In this document: one piece after another, positions 42,891 to 51,659 of the stretch
How positions within the stretch are numbered: the stretch's first letter is position 1
Layout: every line of letters starts with the position of its first letter
Source of the DNA: UBA2421 sp964641895
GTDB lineage: Bacteria; Planctomycetota; Phycisphaerae; Tepidisphaerales; Tepidisphaeraceae
Assembly: GCA_964641895.1 (NCBI GenBank)
Contig: CAZXLA010000003.1
Location: forward strand, 1 to 61,263
DNA: 61,263 nt
Direction of reading: 5' to 3'
Translations under genes and position numbers: made by a program
Notes under the pieces: generated by a model
Database searches by the model: none
The model's input: the letters and a program-made list of their open reading frames with translations, nothing else
What the model was told of the DNA's origin: nothing

Positions 42891-43343
42891 ATGGCGATCA
42901 CGCACGAATGTCGCGGCGAAACGAAGGTTTGTACCATGAAAATCGGCGCCGAACGCCGCAAGTTCCGTCGGCATGAGTTCGACCAGCGCGGGGTTTCGGT
43001 CGAGCGGTTCGACGGCGATAAGCGGGCCGGAAAAATCTTCGGCCACCTGATCGACATCTCTGCCGGCGGGGTGCGAATCCGCACGCCCGAGGCCGACGTG
43101 AAAGCCGATGCGCAGATTCGCGTGCGGCTTGAGCTGCCCACCTATGCCGGCATCACCCCGTTCATCAACAGCACCGGCACGACGCTTGAAGGCCGCCGCG
43201 AATGGGTCGGCTGGATGACGGTTCGCCGGGTGCTCAAGATTGAAGACGGCAACTTCGACATCGCCGGCCCTCTGGAAGACATGGAAGAAATGGACCGCGG
43301 GATGCTGGGGTTGTATTTGTCGACTCAACCGCTGGCGGCTTAA
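42891..43343 (+). CDS. PilZ-domain protein (c-di-GMP binding)
   Basis: A 150-residue PilZ protein with both c-di-GMP signature parts: RxxxR in ERRKFRRHEF (R22/R23...R26/R27) and LIDISAGGVRIRT (D55xSxxG). The remaining beta-barrel strands are present (VRLELPTYAGITPF, WVGWMTVRRVLKI). It should act as a second-messenger receptor; its target is unknown. The AGGAG 8 bases before ATG 42891 decides the start over the internal ATG at 42936. Confidence 0.87.
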   Translation: MAITHECRGETKVCTMKIGAERRKFRRHEFDQRGVSVERFDGDKRAGKIFGHLIDISAGGVRIRTPEADVKADAQIRVRLELPTYAGITPFINSTGTTLEGRREWVGWMTVRRVLKIEDGNFDIAGPLEDMEEMDRGMLGLYLSTQPLAA

Positions 43344-43352
43344 TTCGTTTCT

Positions 43353-43379
43353 ACCACCAAGGCACGAAGGCACGGAGAA
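43353..43379. repeat. AAGGCACGAAGGCACGG dispersed repeat
   Basis: A short ACCAAGGCACGAAGGCACGGAG sequence typical of dispersed intergenic repeats lies just after the PilZ stop. It is a single copy here. Confidence 0.45.
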
Positions 43380-43484
43380 TTGAAGAAAGAAATAGTGTGC
43401 GGCATGCATGACAACCCCTTCATGCCTGCCGCACTTTCGTTTTCTCAGGACCGCTTCTTCATTCGCGTCTTGGAGCGTTGGTGG

Positions 43485-44240
43485 TCAACTTTTCTTCTTC
43501 AGCCTCATCGCCGCAGCGTGGAACGCGACGGCTTCGGGGAGATGGGCGTCCCAGTAATACCAGTCGTGCGTGCCGGGGAACTCGCGGTAGTCGTGGGGAA
43601 TGTTCCAGTGCTCCAGCCCGCGGTGAAACTCACGATTGTCCTCCAGCAGAAAGTCTTCAGTCCCACAATCGACGAGCATTTTCGGCCCTTTGCCCGCCTT
43701 GCGGCAGCGGTCGACCAGAGTGATCAGGTCGTGCTCGCTGCCCGACGGCCGCTTGCCGAAGATGCGGCCCATCTCCTCGGCATAATCTTTGCCGTGCCAG
43801 CCGTTGGTGCCGCGCATGAGCGCGCCCGAGTGACTGTTGACGCTCACGAATAAGTCCGGATTCGCCAGCGCCAGCCGCATCGCGCCATAGCCGCCCATGG
43901 ATAGCCCCCCGATCGCCCGCCCGCCGCGGGTTTTTTTAGCGGGCAGAAGGCGTTCGGTCTGGCCGATCACTTCATGAATGATGTGGTCGGCGAAGCGGGG
44001 GCCTTCGTTGGCGTTGGTGTACATGCTGCGCTGGCCGTCGGGCATGACGACGATGAGCGGGAGGCCCTGAACGTAAAGCTCCACCTTCGACCGCCGCAGC
44101 CAGCCGGTGTAGTCGTCGTACATCCCGTGAAGAAGATAATAGGTTGCAAACGGCCCGCTCCCGCTGTCGGGCACGATCGCGTTCATCGCCACTTCACGAC
44201 CCAGAATCGGGCTGGGAAACCGAATCTCAAGAATTGCCAT
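43485..44240 (-). CDS. Esterase D/S-formylglutathione hydrolase-like alpha/beta hydrolase
   Basis: A 251-residue cytoplasmic esterase. Visible parts: YYLLHGMYDDYTGWLR (oxyanion region), LSMGGYGAMRLALAN (GxSxG nucleophile), LVDCGTEDFLLEDN (acid) and GTHDWYYWDAHL (His). This is the tributyrin-esterase/esterase D layout; substrate not known. ATG at 44240 gives MAILEIRFPSPILGREVAMNA, typical of the family start. Confidence 0.87.
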   Translation of the reverse strand: MAILEIRFPSPILGREVAMNAIVPDSGSGPFATYYLLHGMYDDYTGWLRRSKVELYVQGLPLIVVMPDGQRSMYTNANEGPRFADHIIHEVIGQTERLLPAKKTRGGRAIGGLSMGGYGAMRLALANPDLFVSVNSHSGALMRGTNGWHGKDYAEEMGRIFGKRPSGSEHDLITLVDRCRKAGKGPKMLVDCGTEDFLLEDNREFHRGLEHWNIPHDYREFPGTHDWYYWDAHLPEAVAFHAAAMRLKKKS

Positions 44241-44323
44241 ATCGGCCGGGGATTAGAACAGGAAGGGGCGAAGAAACGAAGAGCGCCATTGATGCCGTAA
44301 AGCTGAATTCTTACCAGACCAAC

Positions 44324-44656
44324 TTAAGTCGGAAAAATGTGAATGCACTCAGCACGAATGCGCCGCTCAATCAGGCACTCCTCATCCCGAGAACCGCATG
44401 CAACGCACCGATATTCGATCTCCGAAAGATTGTTTAGTACGTATTCGCGCTTTCGCGAGTTATTTCGCGTGCCTGCGCCGAGCGGTCTGGGGAGCAAACT
44501 CGACATTCGCACAGCGCAGTTGCGTCCGACACCGAAGAGCACCATCTTCCTGGTACATCGATTACGCAGTTGATAAGCACCGGGCCCTAATGGCGCAACG
44601 AAAAACTCTTGACGTCGAGGATCAGGAAAAGGGAGCCAGTCCGTCCAAGTCGCCAT
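44324..44656 (-). CDS. Small GIY-YIG-like protein, function unknown
   Basis: A 110-residue protein with GPGAYQLRN...VLFGVGRNCAVRMSSLLP, PLGAGTRNNSRKREYVLNN and EIEYRCVACGSRDE. The pattern (a G-x-Y-x-L-R opening, an FG-x-G-x-N loop, a basic RNNSRKREY helix) resembles a GIY-YIG-like nuclease or nucleic-acid-binding fold. It lies between the esterase and lexA genes, on the same strand. Function is unproven. Confidence 0.6.
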   Translation of the reverse strand: MATWTDWLPFPDPRRQEFFVAPLGPGAYQLRNRCTRKMVLFGVGRNCAVRMSSLLPRPLGAGTRNNSRKREYVLNNLSEIEYRCVACGSRDEECLIERRIRAECIHIFPT

Positions 44657-44770
44657 GATCGTTCATCATATCATGCAGGGCCAGTTAAGCATGATTGGCG
44701 CTTTCGACCAAGGCGGCACGGCGCTTTCTTCGTTCGTTCGATTCTTCGCGTCCAACTCGACCGGCGACGA

Positions 44771-45382
44771 TCAGTTGTACGACCGCAGCACCCCAATCAC
44801 CACGCCTTGCACCTTAACCTGGTCCGCCGACACGACGCGGGGTTCCATGGTTGAGTTGGCAGGTTGCAGGCGGATGCGGTTGCCGCTTTCTTTGTAGAAG
44901 CGTTTGAGGGTGGCTTCGCCGCTGTCGAGCAACGCGACGACCTGTTCGCCGTTCTTGGGGTTGTCGCGGCGTTCGATCACCACATAATCGCCGTCGCACA
45001 GGTGATCGTCGATCATGCTGTCGCCGCGCACGCGCAGCACGTATACGCCGCTCTTGCTGTGAAAAAGCGTTTCAAGATCGACCTCTTCACGGTTTTCAAT
45101 CGCGAGAATCGGCGAGCCGGCCGCAATGGTGCCAAGAAGCGGGAGCTTGGTGGGGCGCTCTTCGTCCGGCAGAACATCGGCGATGATCTCCAGCGAGCGG
45201 GCTTTGTGTTTGTCGCGTTTGATGACGCGTTTCTTTTCCAACGCTCCCACATGTTCAAAAATGGTGACCTTGCTGGTGCCGAGCTGGTCGGCCAATTCCT
45301 GCATGGTCGGTGCGTAGCCGTTGAGGTGACGGTAATTGCGAACTGCAACGATAACATCAAGCTGCCGCGGGGTGAGATTCAT
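44771..45382 (-). CDS. lexA: LexA repressor
   Basis: A 203-residue SOS repressor. The winged-helix DNA-binding domain (LTPRQLDVIVAVRNYRHLNGYAPTMQEL...TIFEHVGALEKK) is followed by the S24 self-cleavage domain: cleavage site A88-G89 (GTIAAGSP), catalytic Ser122 (GDSMIDDH) and Lys160 (GEATLKRF). It is normal length. Cleavage upon RecA activation should derepress its regulon. The ATG at 45382 has GGAGC upstream. It has a near-consensus promoter with an overlapping dyad (see 45468-45504). Confidence 0.96.
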   Translation of the reverse strand: MNLTPRQLDVIVAVRNYRHLNGYAPTMQELADQLGTSKVTIFEHVGALEKKRVIKRDKHKARSLEIIADVLPDEERPTKLPLLGTIAAGSPILAIENREEVDLETLFHSKSGVYVLRVRGDSMIDDHLCDGDYVVIERRDNPKNGEQVVALLDSGEATLKRFYKESGNRIRLQPANSTMEPRVVSADQVKVQGVVIGVLRSYN

Positions 45383-45467
45383 AATGTGCTCCGGGTTTGA
45401 AACGCTGGGTCTCGAACGCCTTATCTAAATGCCTTGTCTTGAACCGGCCCGATCGTTTGGGCCGTGT

Positions 45468-45504
45468 TTAGGTTGACATTACCCTAACGTTATCGGCTTG
45501 TCAA
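45468..45504 (-). promoter_or_regulatory. lexA promoter and overlapping dyad operator
   Basis: On the minus strand TTGACA (45504-45499) and TAATGT (45481-45476) are separated by 17 bp, close to sigma-70 consensus. The inverted repeat TTAGG-N10-CCTAA (45468-45487) completely covers the -10 element, so a dimer bound there would block RNA polymerase. Self-regulation by LexA is the obvious candidate, but this dyad is not a LexA box I know. Confidence 0.6.
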
Positions 45505-45676
45505 GTGAAAGTTCGGGAATGTAAGTGTCGAATGTCGATTGTCGAGCGACGAATTCATCAGGGAGAGGGGCGGTTTCGCCCGACCGGGAAGTTCCAGTAC
45601 GATCGTAAGCACTTGAGTACGCTTGATTTGCAGGAGGCTTGCATGTCTTTCCGGCCGCGGGTAGAGCCGGTTCAGC

Positions 45677-48067
45677 ATGGTGGATCCAAACGACGGCTTC
45701 CCGGCGATTCGTTCACCGAAGTGGATCGCGCCGGTCGTGTTTGGCGTCCTTTCGCTGGCGATGTTTGCCGATATTCTGCTGGGTCCGCGCGGGTGGATTC
45801 CCTCGACGCCGGACGCCGATCTGTCCACCCACTTCGTCGCGTCGCGCGCGTTCGGGTTTGGCGAATTGGCCAGGGGAAACCTGCCGCTGTGGAGCCCGCA
45901 GATGTTCAGCGGGTATGCGTACTTCGGGGGGTTTCAACCAGCGCTGCTCTATCCGCCGAACTGGCTTCACCTGTTTCTGCCGCTGGATGTGGCGATCAAT
46001 CTGACGATTGTGCTGCACACGTTTGCGGCGGGCTACTTTACTTATCTGTGGTTGCGCCACGCCGGGCTGCATCTTGTTGCGAGCATGGCCGGCGGGGTGA
46101 CGTTCATGTTTTGCGCGCGGTTCTTCCTGCACATTTACGCGGGCCACCTTCCGCACATTTGTTTAATGCCGTGGGTGCCGATTCTGCTGCTCTCCATCGA
46201 CGGCATCATGCAGCGCTGGCGGCTCGGCTATGCGCTGCTGGGCGCGGGCGCAGTGTCGATGATGATCCTGGCCGGCTATCCACAGATGGTTTACTTCACC
46301 GCGGTCGTCATGCCGCTCTATGGGCTGGTGCGATGGTTCGAATCGCCCCGGAAATGGGCGGCCGTGGGCGGGCTGATGTTGATCGGCATTTTGTCGCTGG
46401 GCATCACCGCAGCGCAGGTGTTGGCCGGACGTGATGCGGTCGCCGAATCAACCCGCGCGGGTGGCACGCGCTACGGTTTTGCCACCAGCTTCTCGTTTCC
46501 GCCGGAGAATCTGCTCACGCTCATCGCGCCCGACGTGCTCGGGCCGATGAAGCAGGGCGATGGCGCGATCGGCTACTTCGGCCAGGCGTATTTGTGGGAA
46601 GTCTCGACCTTCATCGGCGCGACGGCGTTTCTGCTGGCGATTCTGGGTGCGTTCACCGGCGGGCGCCGCGCATGGCTGGCGGTCGGCATGATCGGCTTTG
46701 CCGGCGTGCTCGGGCTGGGCGCTAATACGCCGATCCATCGGTTGTTTTACGACTACCTTCCCGGCTTCTCGTCCTTCCGCGGTTCGAGCAAATTCTTCTT
46801 TCTCGTGAGCTTGTTCATGGCGCAACTGGCGGCGATCGGGCTGGACGGGCTCTTCCGCCGCCGCGCGCCGATCTGGATCGCCTCGACCGGCGTGGCGTTC
46901 ACGCTCATTGTGCTGGCGCTGGCGCTGTGGGTGCGCTCGGCCGGCGACGATGGAATGAACAGCGTCCCGGCCCGCGCGTTCGTGCAGATGACCGAGCGAT
47001 CAATCCTGTTCCACGACGAGTATTTCAAGCTAAGCCGTTGGAACGACCCACAGACCATCGTTCACGCAACGGCGGCGGCGGCAAAGGCCCTGTTCATCGC
47101 ATCGGCCTGGCTGGCCGGCGCGGTGGCGCTGCTGGTTATCGCGATCAAACGACCTCACGCTGCGGCATACGGGTTGGCAGGATTATTGACGATCGAGCTG
47201 TTCATTTTCGCGCGCACGCATCGGCCCGCCGCGCCGCTGGCGCCGCAAGCGCCGAAGGTGTGGACCGATGGCACATCCACGCTGCCGCCCGATGCGCGCC
47301 TGGTGCGCAACCCGTCGAGCTACCCCCACACCCCTCCGCGTGTGACTTTGGATGCGTGGGGATACGACCCGGGCGTGCTCAAGCGTTATGCGGAGTTGAT
47401 GTTCGCCAGCCAGGGCTTTGACCCGGACGGCGCCAGCAGCGAACTATTTTTCCGGCTCCCGTCGCGCGCGGTATTCGCCGTGGCGCGCATCACTTTGGTG
47501 CTGGAGGCGATGCCGCAAGCCAACGCCTACCGGCTGAACCTGCCACTGTTGCCGCCGGCCACGCTGGTGCCTTCGGCGCGGGTCATGGAATCCCGCGATG
47601 CAATGTTCAACGTGCTGGTGGCCGACGGGTTCGATCCCAGCTACACGGTGTTGCTCGAATCGCCGCCGCCGTTTGCAATCGTTGGCCGTACGCCGAGGCC
47701 GGTGGAACTGAAACTGATCGACAGCGACACACGCGAAATCAACTGCGATGTCGTGGCGTCATCAATGTTGTTGATCGGCGAAAGCTACAGCAAGCATTGG
47801 ACGATCACGCCCCTTACTCCACCGCCGGCCGGGCAGGCGGGGGGGTACATCGTCATGCCGGCGAATTGGGCGTTCATCGGCGTGCCGTTGGCGGCGGGGA
47901 AGCATTCGTTCCGGCTCGAATACTCGCCACCCGGGTGGCGGGTGGGGCGGTGGGTATCGCTGGGCAGCGTTTTTGTGACGATCGGATTAATTTTCCTGAC
48001 CCTGCTCCGGCGTGGTAGGCTTGGTGCTCCAGCACGCGGTGACGATGGCTCAAACCCCGTTCAATGA
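45677..48067 (+). CDS. YfhO-like polytopic membrane protein (GT-C type)
   Basis: A 796-residue inner-membrane protein with about 12 transmembrane helices. The pattern ADLSTHFVASRAFGFGELARGNLPLWSPQMFSGYAYFGGFQPALLYPPNW (charged loop after helix 1) and YLPGFSSFRGSSKFFFLVSLFMA is typical of YfhO and related GT-C glycosyltransferase proteins, which transfer sugars outside the membrane. The last 200 residues are soluble and beta-rich, ending in one helix. Donor and acceptor are unknown. Its stop overlaps the kinase start by 23 bp. Confidence 0.78.
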   Translation: MVDPNDGFPAIRSPKWIAPVVFGVLSLAMFADILLGPRGWIPSTPDADLSTHFVASRAFGFGELARGNLPLWSPQMFSGYAYFGGFQPALLYPPNWLHLFLPLDVAINLTIVLHTFAAGYFTYLWLRHAGLHLVASMAGGVTFMFCARFFLHIYAGHLPHICLMPWVPILLLSIDGIMQRWRLGYALLGAGAVSMMILAGYPQMVYFTAVVMPLYGLVRWFESPRKWAAVGGLMLIGILSLGITAAQVLAGRDAVAESTRAGGTRYGFATSFSFPPENLLTLIAPDVLGPMKQGDGAIGYFGQAYLWEVSTFIGATAFLLAILGAFTGGRRAWLAVGMIGFAGVLGLGANTPIHRLFYDYLPGFSSFRGSSKFFFLVSLFMAQLAAIGLDGLFRRRAPIWIASTGVAFTLIVLALALWVRSAGDDGMNSVPARAFVQMTERSILFHDEYFKLSRWNDPQTIVHATAAAAKALFIASAWLAGAVALLVIAIKRPHAAAYGLAGLLTIELFIFARTHRPAAPLAPQAPKVWTDGTSTLPPDARLVRNPSSYPHTPPRVTLDAWGYDPGVLKRYAELMFASQGFDPDGASSELFFRLPSRAVFAVARITLVLEAMPQANAYRLNLPLLPPATLVPSARVMESRDAMFNVLVADGFDPSYTVLLESPPPFAIVGRTPRPVELKLIDSDTREINCDVVASSMLLIGESYSKHWTITPLTPPPAGQAGGYIVMPANWAFIGVPLAAGKHSFRLEYSPPGWRVGRWVSLGSVFVTIGLIFLTLLRRGRLGAPARGDDGSNPVQ

Positions 48068-50390
48068 TCCGCTCCCCACGCGCGACGACCGAGGCGACGG
48101 CGAAGGCAACGACGAAGGTGGCGACGAAGGTGGCGACGCGCCCACCACGTTTGCCGGTGCCCGCTCGCTGGCGGGCAAGCAACTCGGCAACTACACGATT
48201 ATTCGCACGATCGCTTCGGGTGGAATGGCAACGGTCTATGAGGCCGTGCAGCGATCGCCGCACCGCACGGTCGCGGTCAAAGTCATGTCGCGATCGCTCG
48301 GCGGCCCGGCGGGGCGCAAGCGCTTCGAGCGCGAGTCGCAACTGCTGGCGCGCCTGCAACATCCGAACATCGCCCAGGTTTACGAGGCCGGCGTCGAACG
48401 GGTGGATGGCGAAGACCTGCCGTATTTTGCGATGGAATACGTCGTCGGCGCTCAGACGATTACCGGCCACGCGCAGTCGAATGAACTCGATACGCACCGG
48501 CGGCTGGAACTACTCCAGCAGGTGGCGGCGGCGGTGCGGCACGGGCACGAGCGCGGGATCATACACCGTGATCTCAAGCCGTCGAATCTGCTTGTCGATT
48601 CCGCCGGGCGCTTGAAGCTGATCGATTTCGGGGTGGCCCGCGCCGCCGACTTGCAGAACACGCTGGCCCACACATCCGGCGACGGCCTGCTGGGAACGCT
48701 GCAATATATGAGCCCCGAGCAATGCTCCGGCGACGCGCACGCGATCGACGTGCGCAGCGACATTTACTCGCTGGGCGTCGTTGCCTATCAATTGCTTTGC
48801 GGGCGCCTGCCGTACGACCTGAGCAGTTGCGGGCTGGCGGCGGCGGCGAAGGCGGTGACGGAACTGATCCCGCCAAAGCCGTCAACCGCGCGCGTCGACT
48901 TAAGCCCGGCAATTGATGCCGTCATCATGCAGGCTTTGGCCAAGTTGCCATCGAAACGTTACGCCGGCATGGCGGAGTTTGAAGCCGACCTCGACGCCCT
49001 GCGGCATGGCGCAACGGTACATGCCAACACAGCAACGATCGAGCCGGCGGGGGAAGCGCAAGATGCAACGATCGGTTCGACAATTGTTTCGCCGCCCGCG
49101 CCGCGAACGCGGGTGTTGAAATTTCTCTCGGTCGCGGCGATCGGGTTCTTGATGAGTTGGCTGTGCATGCTTCGCCCGGTATTTAATCGAACCCCGGCCC
49201 CTTTGGTGCAGTCAGCCATCGCCGGCTTTGCGCCGCCGGGGATGACAAAGGGCTTGGTCAACACGCTGGTGATTGTGGAAATGACCGATACCGCGGTTTT
49301 GGAGCAGGTGGCTGCCCGCGCCGGCTTGGAAAATGTGTCGTCGGCGGTGAAGCCCAGTTTTCGAAGGTTGCACGCCGCCATGTTGAAAACCGCTTCGACG
49401 CTTAATCCACAGGCGGTGGCGTTTGACATTGCATTTACCGGCGATTCGCCGTTCGACGACGATCTTGCCAAAGCGGCCGACGAACTGACTCAGCGCGGCA
49501 TTCCCGTTCTGGCCGTCGCACCACGGCTTGACGCTTCGCGGGTGAGCGCGCGATTGCGGGAATCGATCCAACTCGGCAGCGCCACCACCGGTTCGCCGCG
49601 CGGCGCCGGCTTGCTGGCGTGCAACATCGCCACCGCACATCCCGGCGAAGCGCCGCAGGCATCGCTGGCGTTGGCAACGTCGGTTGCAGTGCGGCAGCCT
49701 GGGGCGCTGTTGCGCATCGAATTTCCCGCGGCGGGACGGTGGATTTGGATTGACGTCGGTGAAGCCGGCGCGCGTCTGGGCGCCCCGCCGGTTACGGTGC
49801 GGCAACGCATCGAAGTCGATGAGATTTCCGTTCGTTCCGACAACGACATCGACAACGGATTTCGAATCGGCACCCGCGTCGCCGAAGCGGCGGTGCCGGT
49901 TCCCGACGATGACGTGTACCGCCAGGCGCGCCTTGCCTACGAAGATTTGTTCGACCCGGCGCGAATCGCCGGGTTGCGGGCGAAAATCTCCGGGAAGATT
50001 CTTTTAATTACCGACCTTCGGACCGAGCGTACTCATGACATCGGCGGTCGAACGCTGCCGGGATCGTATCTCAAGGCGGCGGCAGTGCATGCGGCGGTGC
50101 GCGGGGGGTACATTCGCACCTGGAGCGCGGCGGCGAGTCTGTCGTTTGCGGCGCTGTTGTGCGTATTGGCGGCCATTGCGCTGGTAGGGTGTGGGAGGCG
50201 GCGCGGTCGGGCGATCGCGCTGTTTATCGCGTCGGCGGCGCTGATGATGCTTGCGTCGGGGGCGCTGTTCCGGTTTGCCGGCGAGCTCATGAATCCGACG
50301 CCGGTCATTCTGGGGTTATTGGCGGCAACGGTGTTGGCATTGCTCTGGCCGGTTGGCGGGCAATTCATTGAGAAAGGTGAAACGAGATGA
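48045..50390 (+). CDS. Ser/Thr protein kinase with CHASE2 sensor domain
   Basis: A 781-residue transmembrane kinase. An acidic low-complexity segment (residues 16-35, encoded by a 12 bp tandem repeat) precedes a canonical kinase: IASGGMATVYEA, VAVKVM, HRDLKPSN, LIDFGVAR, SPEQ. After a transmembrane helix near residue 370 (LSVAAIGFLMSWLCML) comes a CHASE2-like extracytoplasmic domain (VNTLVIVEMTD...AVAFDIAFTGDSPFDDDLAKAA; ISGKILLITD...LPGSYLKAAAVHAAV), then three helices. CHASE2 senses unknown external cues. ATG at 48045. Confidence 0.9.
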   Translation: MAQTPFNDPLPTRDDRGDGEGNDEGGDEGGDAPTTFAGARSLAGKQLGNYTIIRTIASGGMATVYEAVQRSPHRTVAVKVMSRSLGGPAGRKRFERESQLLARLQHPNIAQVYEAGVERVDGEDLPYFAMEYVVGAQTITGHAQSNELDTHRRLELLQQVAAAVRHGHERGIIHRDLKPSNLLVDSAGRLKLIDFGVARAADLQNTLAHTSGDGLLGTLQYMSPEQCSGDAHAIDVRSDIYSLGVVAYQLLCGRLPYDLSSCGLAAAAKAVTELIPPKPSTARVDLSPAIDAVIMQALAKLPSKRYAGMAEFEADLDALRHGATVHANTATIEPAGEAQDATIGSTIVSPPAPRTRVLKFLSVAAIGFLMSWLCMLRPVFNRTPAPLVQSAIAGFAPPGMTKGLVNTLVIVEMTDTAVLEQVAARAGLENVSSAVKPSFRRLHAAMLKTASTLNPQAVAFDIAFTGDSPFDDDLAKAADELTQRGIPVLAVAPRLDASRVSARLRESIQLGSATTGSPRGAGLLACNIATAHPGEAPQASLALATSVAVRQPGALLRIEFPAAGRWIWIDVGEAGARLGAPPVTVRQRIEVDEISVRSDNDIDNGFRIGTRVAEAAVPVPDDDVYRQARLAYEDLFDPARIAGLRAKISGKILLITDLRTERTHDIGGRTLPGSYLKAAAVHAAVRGGYIRTWSAAASLSFAALLCVLAAIALVGCGRRRGRAIALFIASAALMMLASGALFRFAGELMNPTPVILGLLAATVLALLWPVGGQFIEKGETR

Positions 50391-51199
50391 CAAGGTTGAA
50401 ACAAGGACTGTTCACTTGTGTTGCGGCGGCAATGAGCATCTCAAGCGCTGCATGCCAGACGCATGACCCGAAGAAAAGTAGTTCATCCCGCGCCGATTCG
50501 GCACGCGCCCAATCGGGCGAACGCAGTTTTACCAATTCGTTGGTGAAAGTCGCCGGCAAATCCCTTATCGGCTATCCGGCAATCATCAGCCCTCCGTTCA
50601 CCGTCGGCCCGATCATCAAAGCGGAATTGGACAACCAGGACTTTCCTAATTTCGATGTGCTGATGGGGGTAGTGCCAACCGAAGCAGCATTGAATACCGC
50701 CGACGACCCCGAGTCGGAGGGTGACGATCCGAGCGTGCCCAAAATTCGCGCCATGACCATCGCGCCGACTTTCATCTACGTCGTCGGACACCACGGCCGC
50801 GCCGATACTGTCGATATCAGCGTCTATGCTGAGGGAACAACGTTTGCGATCTGGTCGAACCCCGGCGGCTCGTACACGGTTTTTCATTACGCGCACGACC
50901 ACAAACGTACCGATGGACAGCACGACAAGGTTCGCGTGACCCTTAAACAACCGGTCGACCCGGCGAACCCAGAAGTCTTTTTTAATGAAGCAGGCTACGT
51001 CGAAATTCAGCCCGACGGCATTCGCTCAAAATTTGCCACTTCGCAACCCATCAAGATGACGGAAACCCCGGGTGCCGGCAAAGCCTGGACTTTCGCAAAG
51101 GCCGATGGTACGCCGTTGCCGGCCGAAATTGACAAGCAAATCAGCACCATTGAACGCGAGCGCTTCGACCTGCGGATGGCGATCGGGAAGAAGCCGTAG
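50387..51199 (+). CDS. Lipoprotein in kinase operon
   Basis: A 270-residue predicted lipoprotein with signal KQGLFTCVAAAMSISSAAC and Cys at 23. It starts with an ATGA overlap of the kinase stop, so it is translationally coupled. The mature part is beta-rich with two histidine-containing segments (VVGHHGRADTV and HYAHDHKRTDGQHD). I know no family. The arrangement suggests it may deliver or modulate the kinase's external signal. Confidence 0.7.
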   Translation: MTRLKQGLFTCVAAAMSISSAACQTHDPKKSSSSRADSARAQSGERSFTNSLVKVAGKSLIGYPAIISPPFTVGPIIKAELDNQDFPNFDVLMGVVPTEAALNTADDPESEGDDPSVPKIRAMTIAPTFIYVVGHHGRADTVDISVYAEGTTFAIWSNPGGSYTVFHYAHDHKRTDGQHDKVRVTLKQPVDPANPEVFFNEAGYVEIQPDGIRSKFATSQPIKMTETPGAGKAWTFAKADGTPLPAEIDKQISTIERERFDLRMAIGKKP

Positions 51200-51251
51200 T
51201 GAGTGCGAGAGTTGAGAAAGTCGCGATTGAAATTAGAGGTTCCAGCTAGTT

Positions 51252-51635
51252 CTACTGGAGCAATCGGAACGCCGATACTTCGATGGTCTCGACCCCCTCC
51301 GCGTCGGGATCATCGATTCCAAAAATGTTAAGATCGAGGTGGGGCTTATCTTTGGGAATCGTTACGACTGGCGGCGGGGGAACGTAATCCTCGCCGCGGG
51401 TCATCGTGCCAGCGGTGATGATTGCAACTTTGATTTCTGCCGAAGTTCCCGCCGGTCGATAAATGCGAACCACAAACGGCTGAGGGTCGGCTTCGTCTTT
51501 TGGTATTTTCAGAAACTCGATCGCGAGGTGTTGAAGTTTTGGGGTCGCGTCCAGTACCGGCCCCGTGGTGGGCTGGTTAAAAATGCGACCAAAACCCAAA
51601 GTCAATGTGAAGAGGATGGCCGTCGATTCCAGCAT
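51252..51635 (-). CDS. Short Calx-beta-like protein
   Basis: A 127-residue protein. The C-terminal half, with TAGTMTRGEDYVPPPP...VTIPKD and IFGIDDPDAEGVETIEVSAF, matches the end of a Calx-beta domain (DY..., VTIP, DD..EG.ET). The N-terminal 20 residues are hydrophobic and may be a signal or anchor. One domain alone is unusual. The gene starts 24 bp after argG and may be read through from it. Confidence 0.6.
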   Translation of the reverse strand: MLESTAILFTLTLGFGRIFNQPTTGPVLDATPKLQHLAIEFLKIPKDEADPQPFVVRIYRPAGTSAEIKVAIITAGTMTRGEDYVPPPPVVTIPKDKPHLDLNIFGIDDPDAEGVETIEVSAFRLLQ

Positions 51636-51659
51636 CGGTCGCTCGTGGCGAAACTGACT

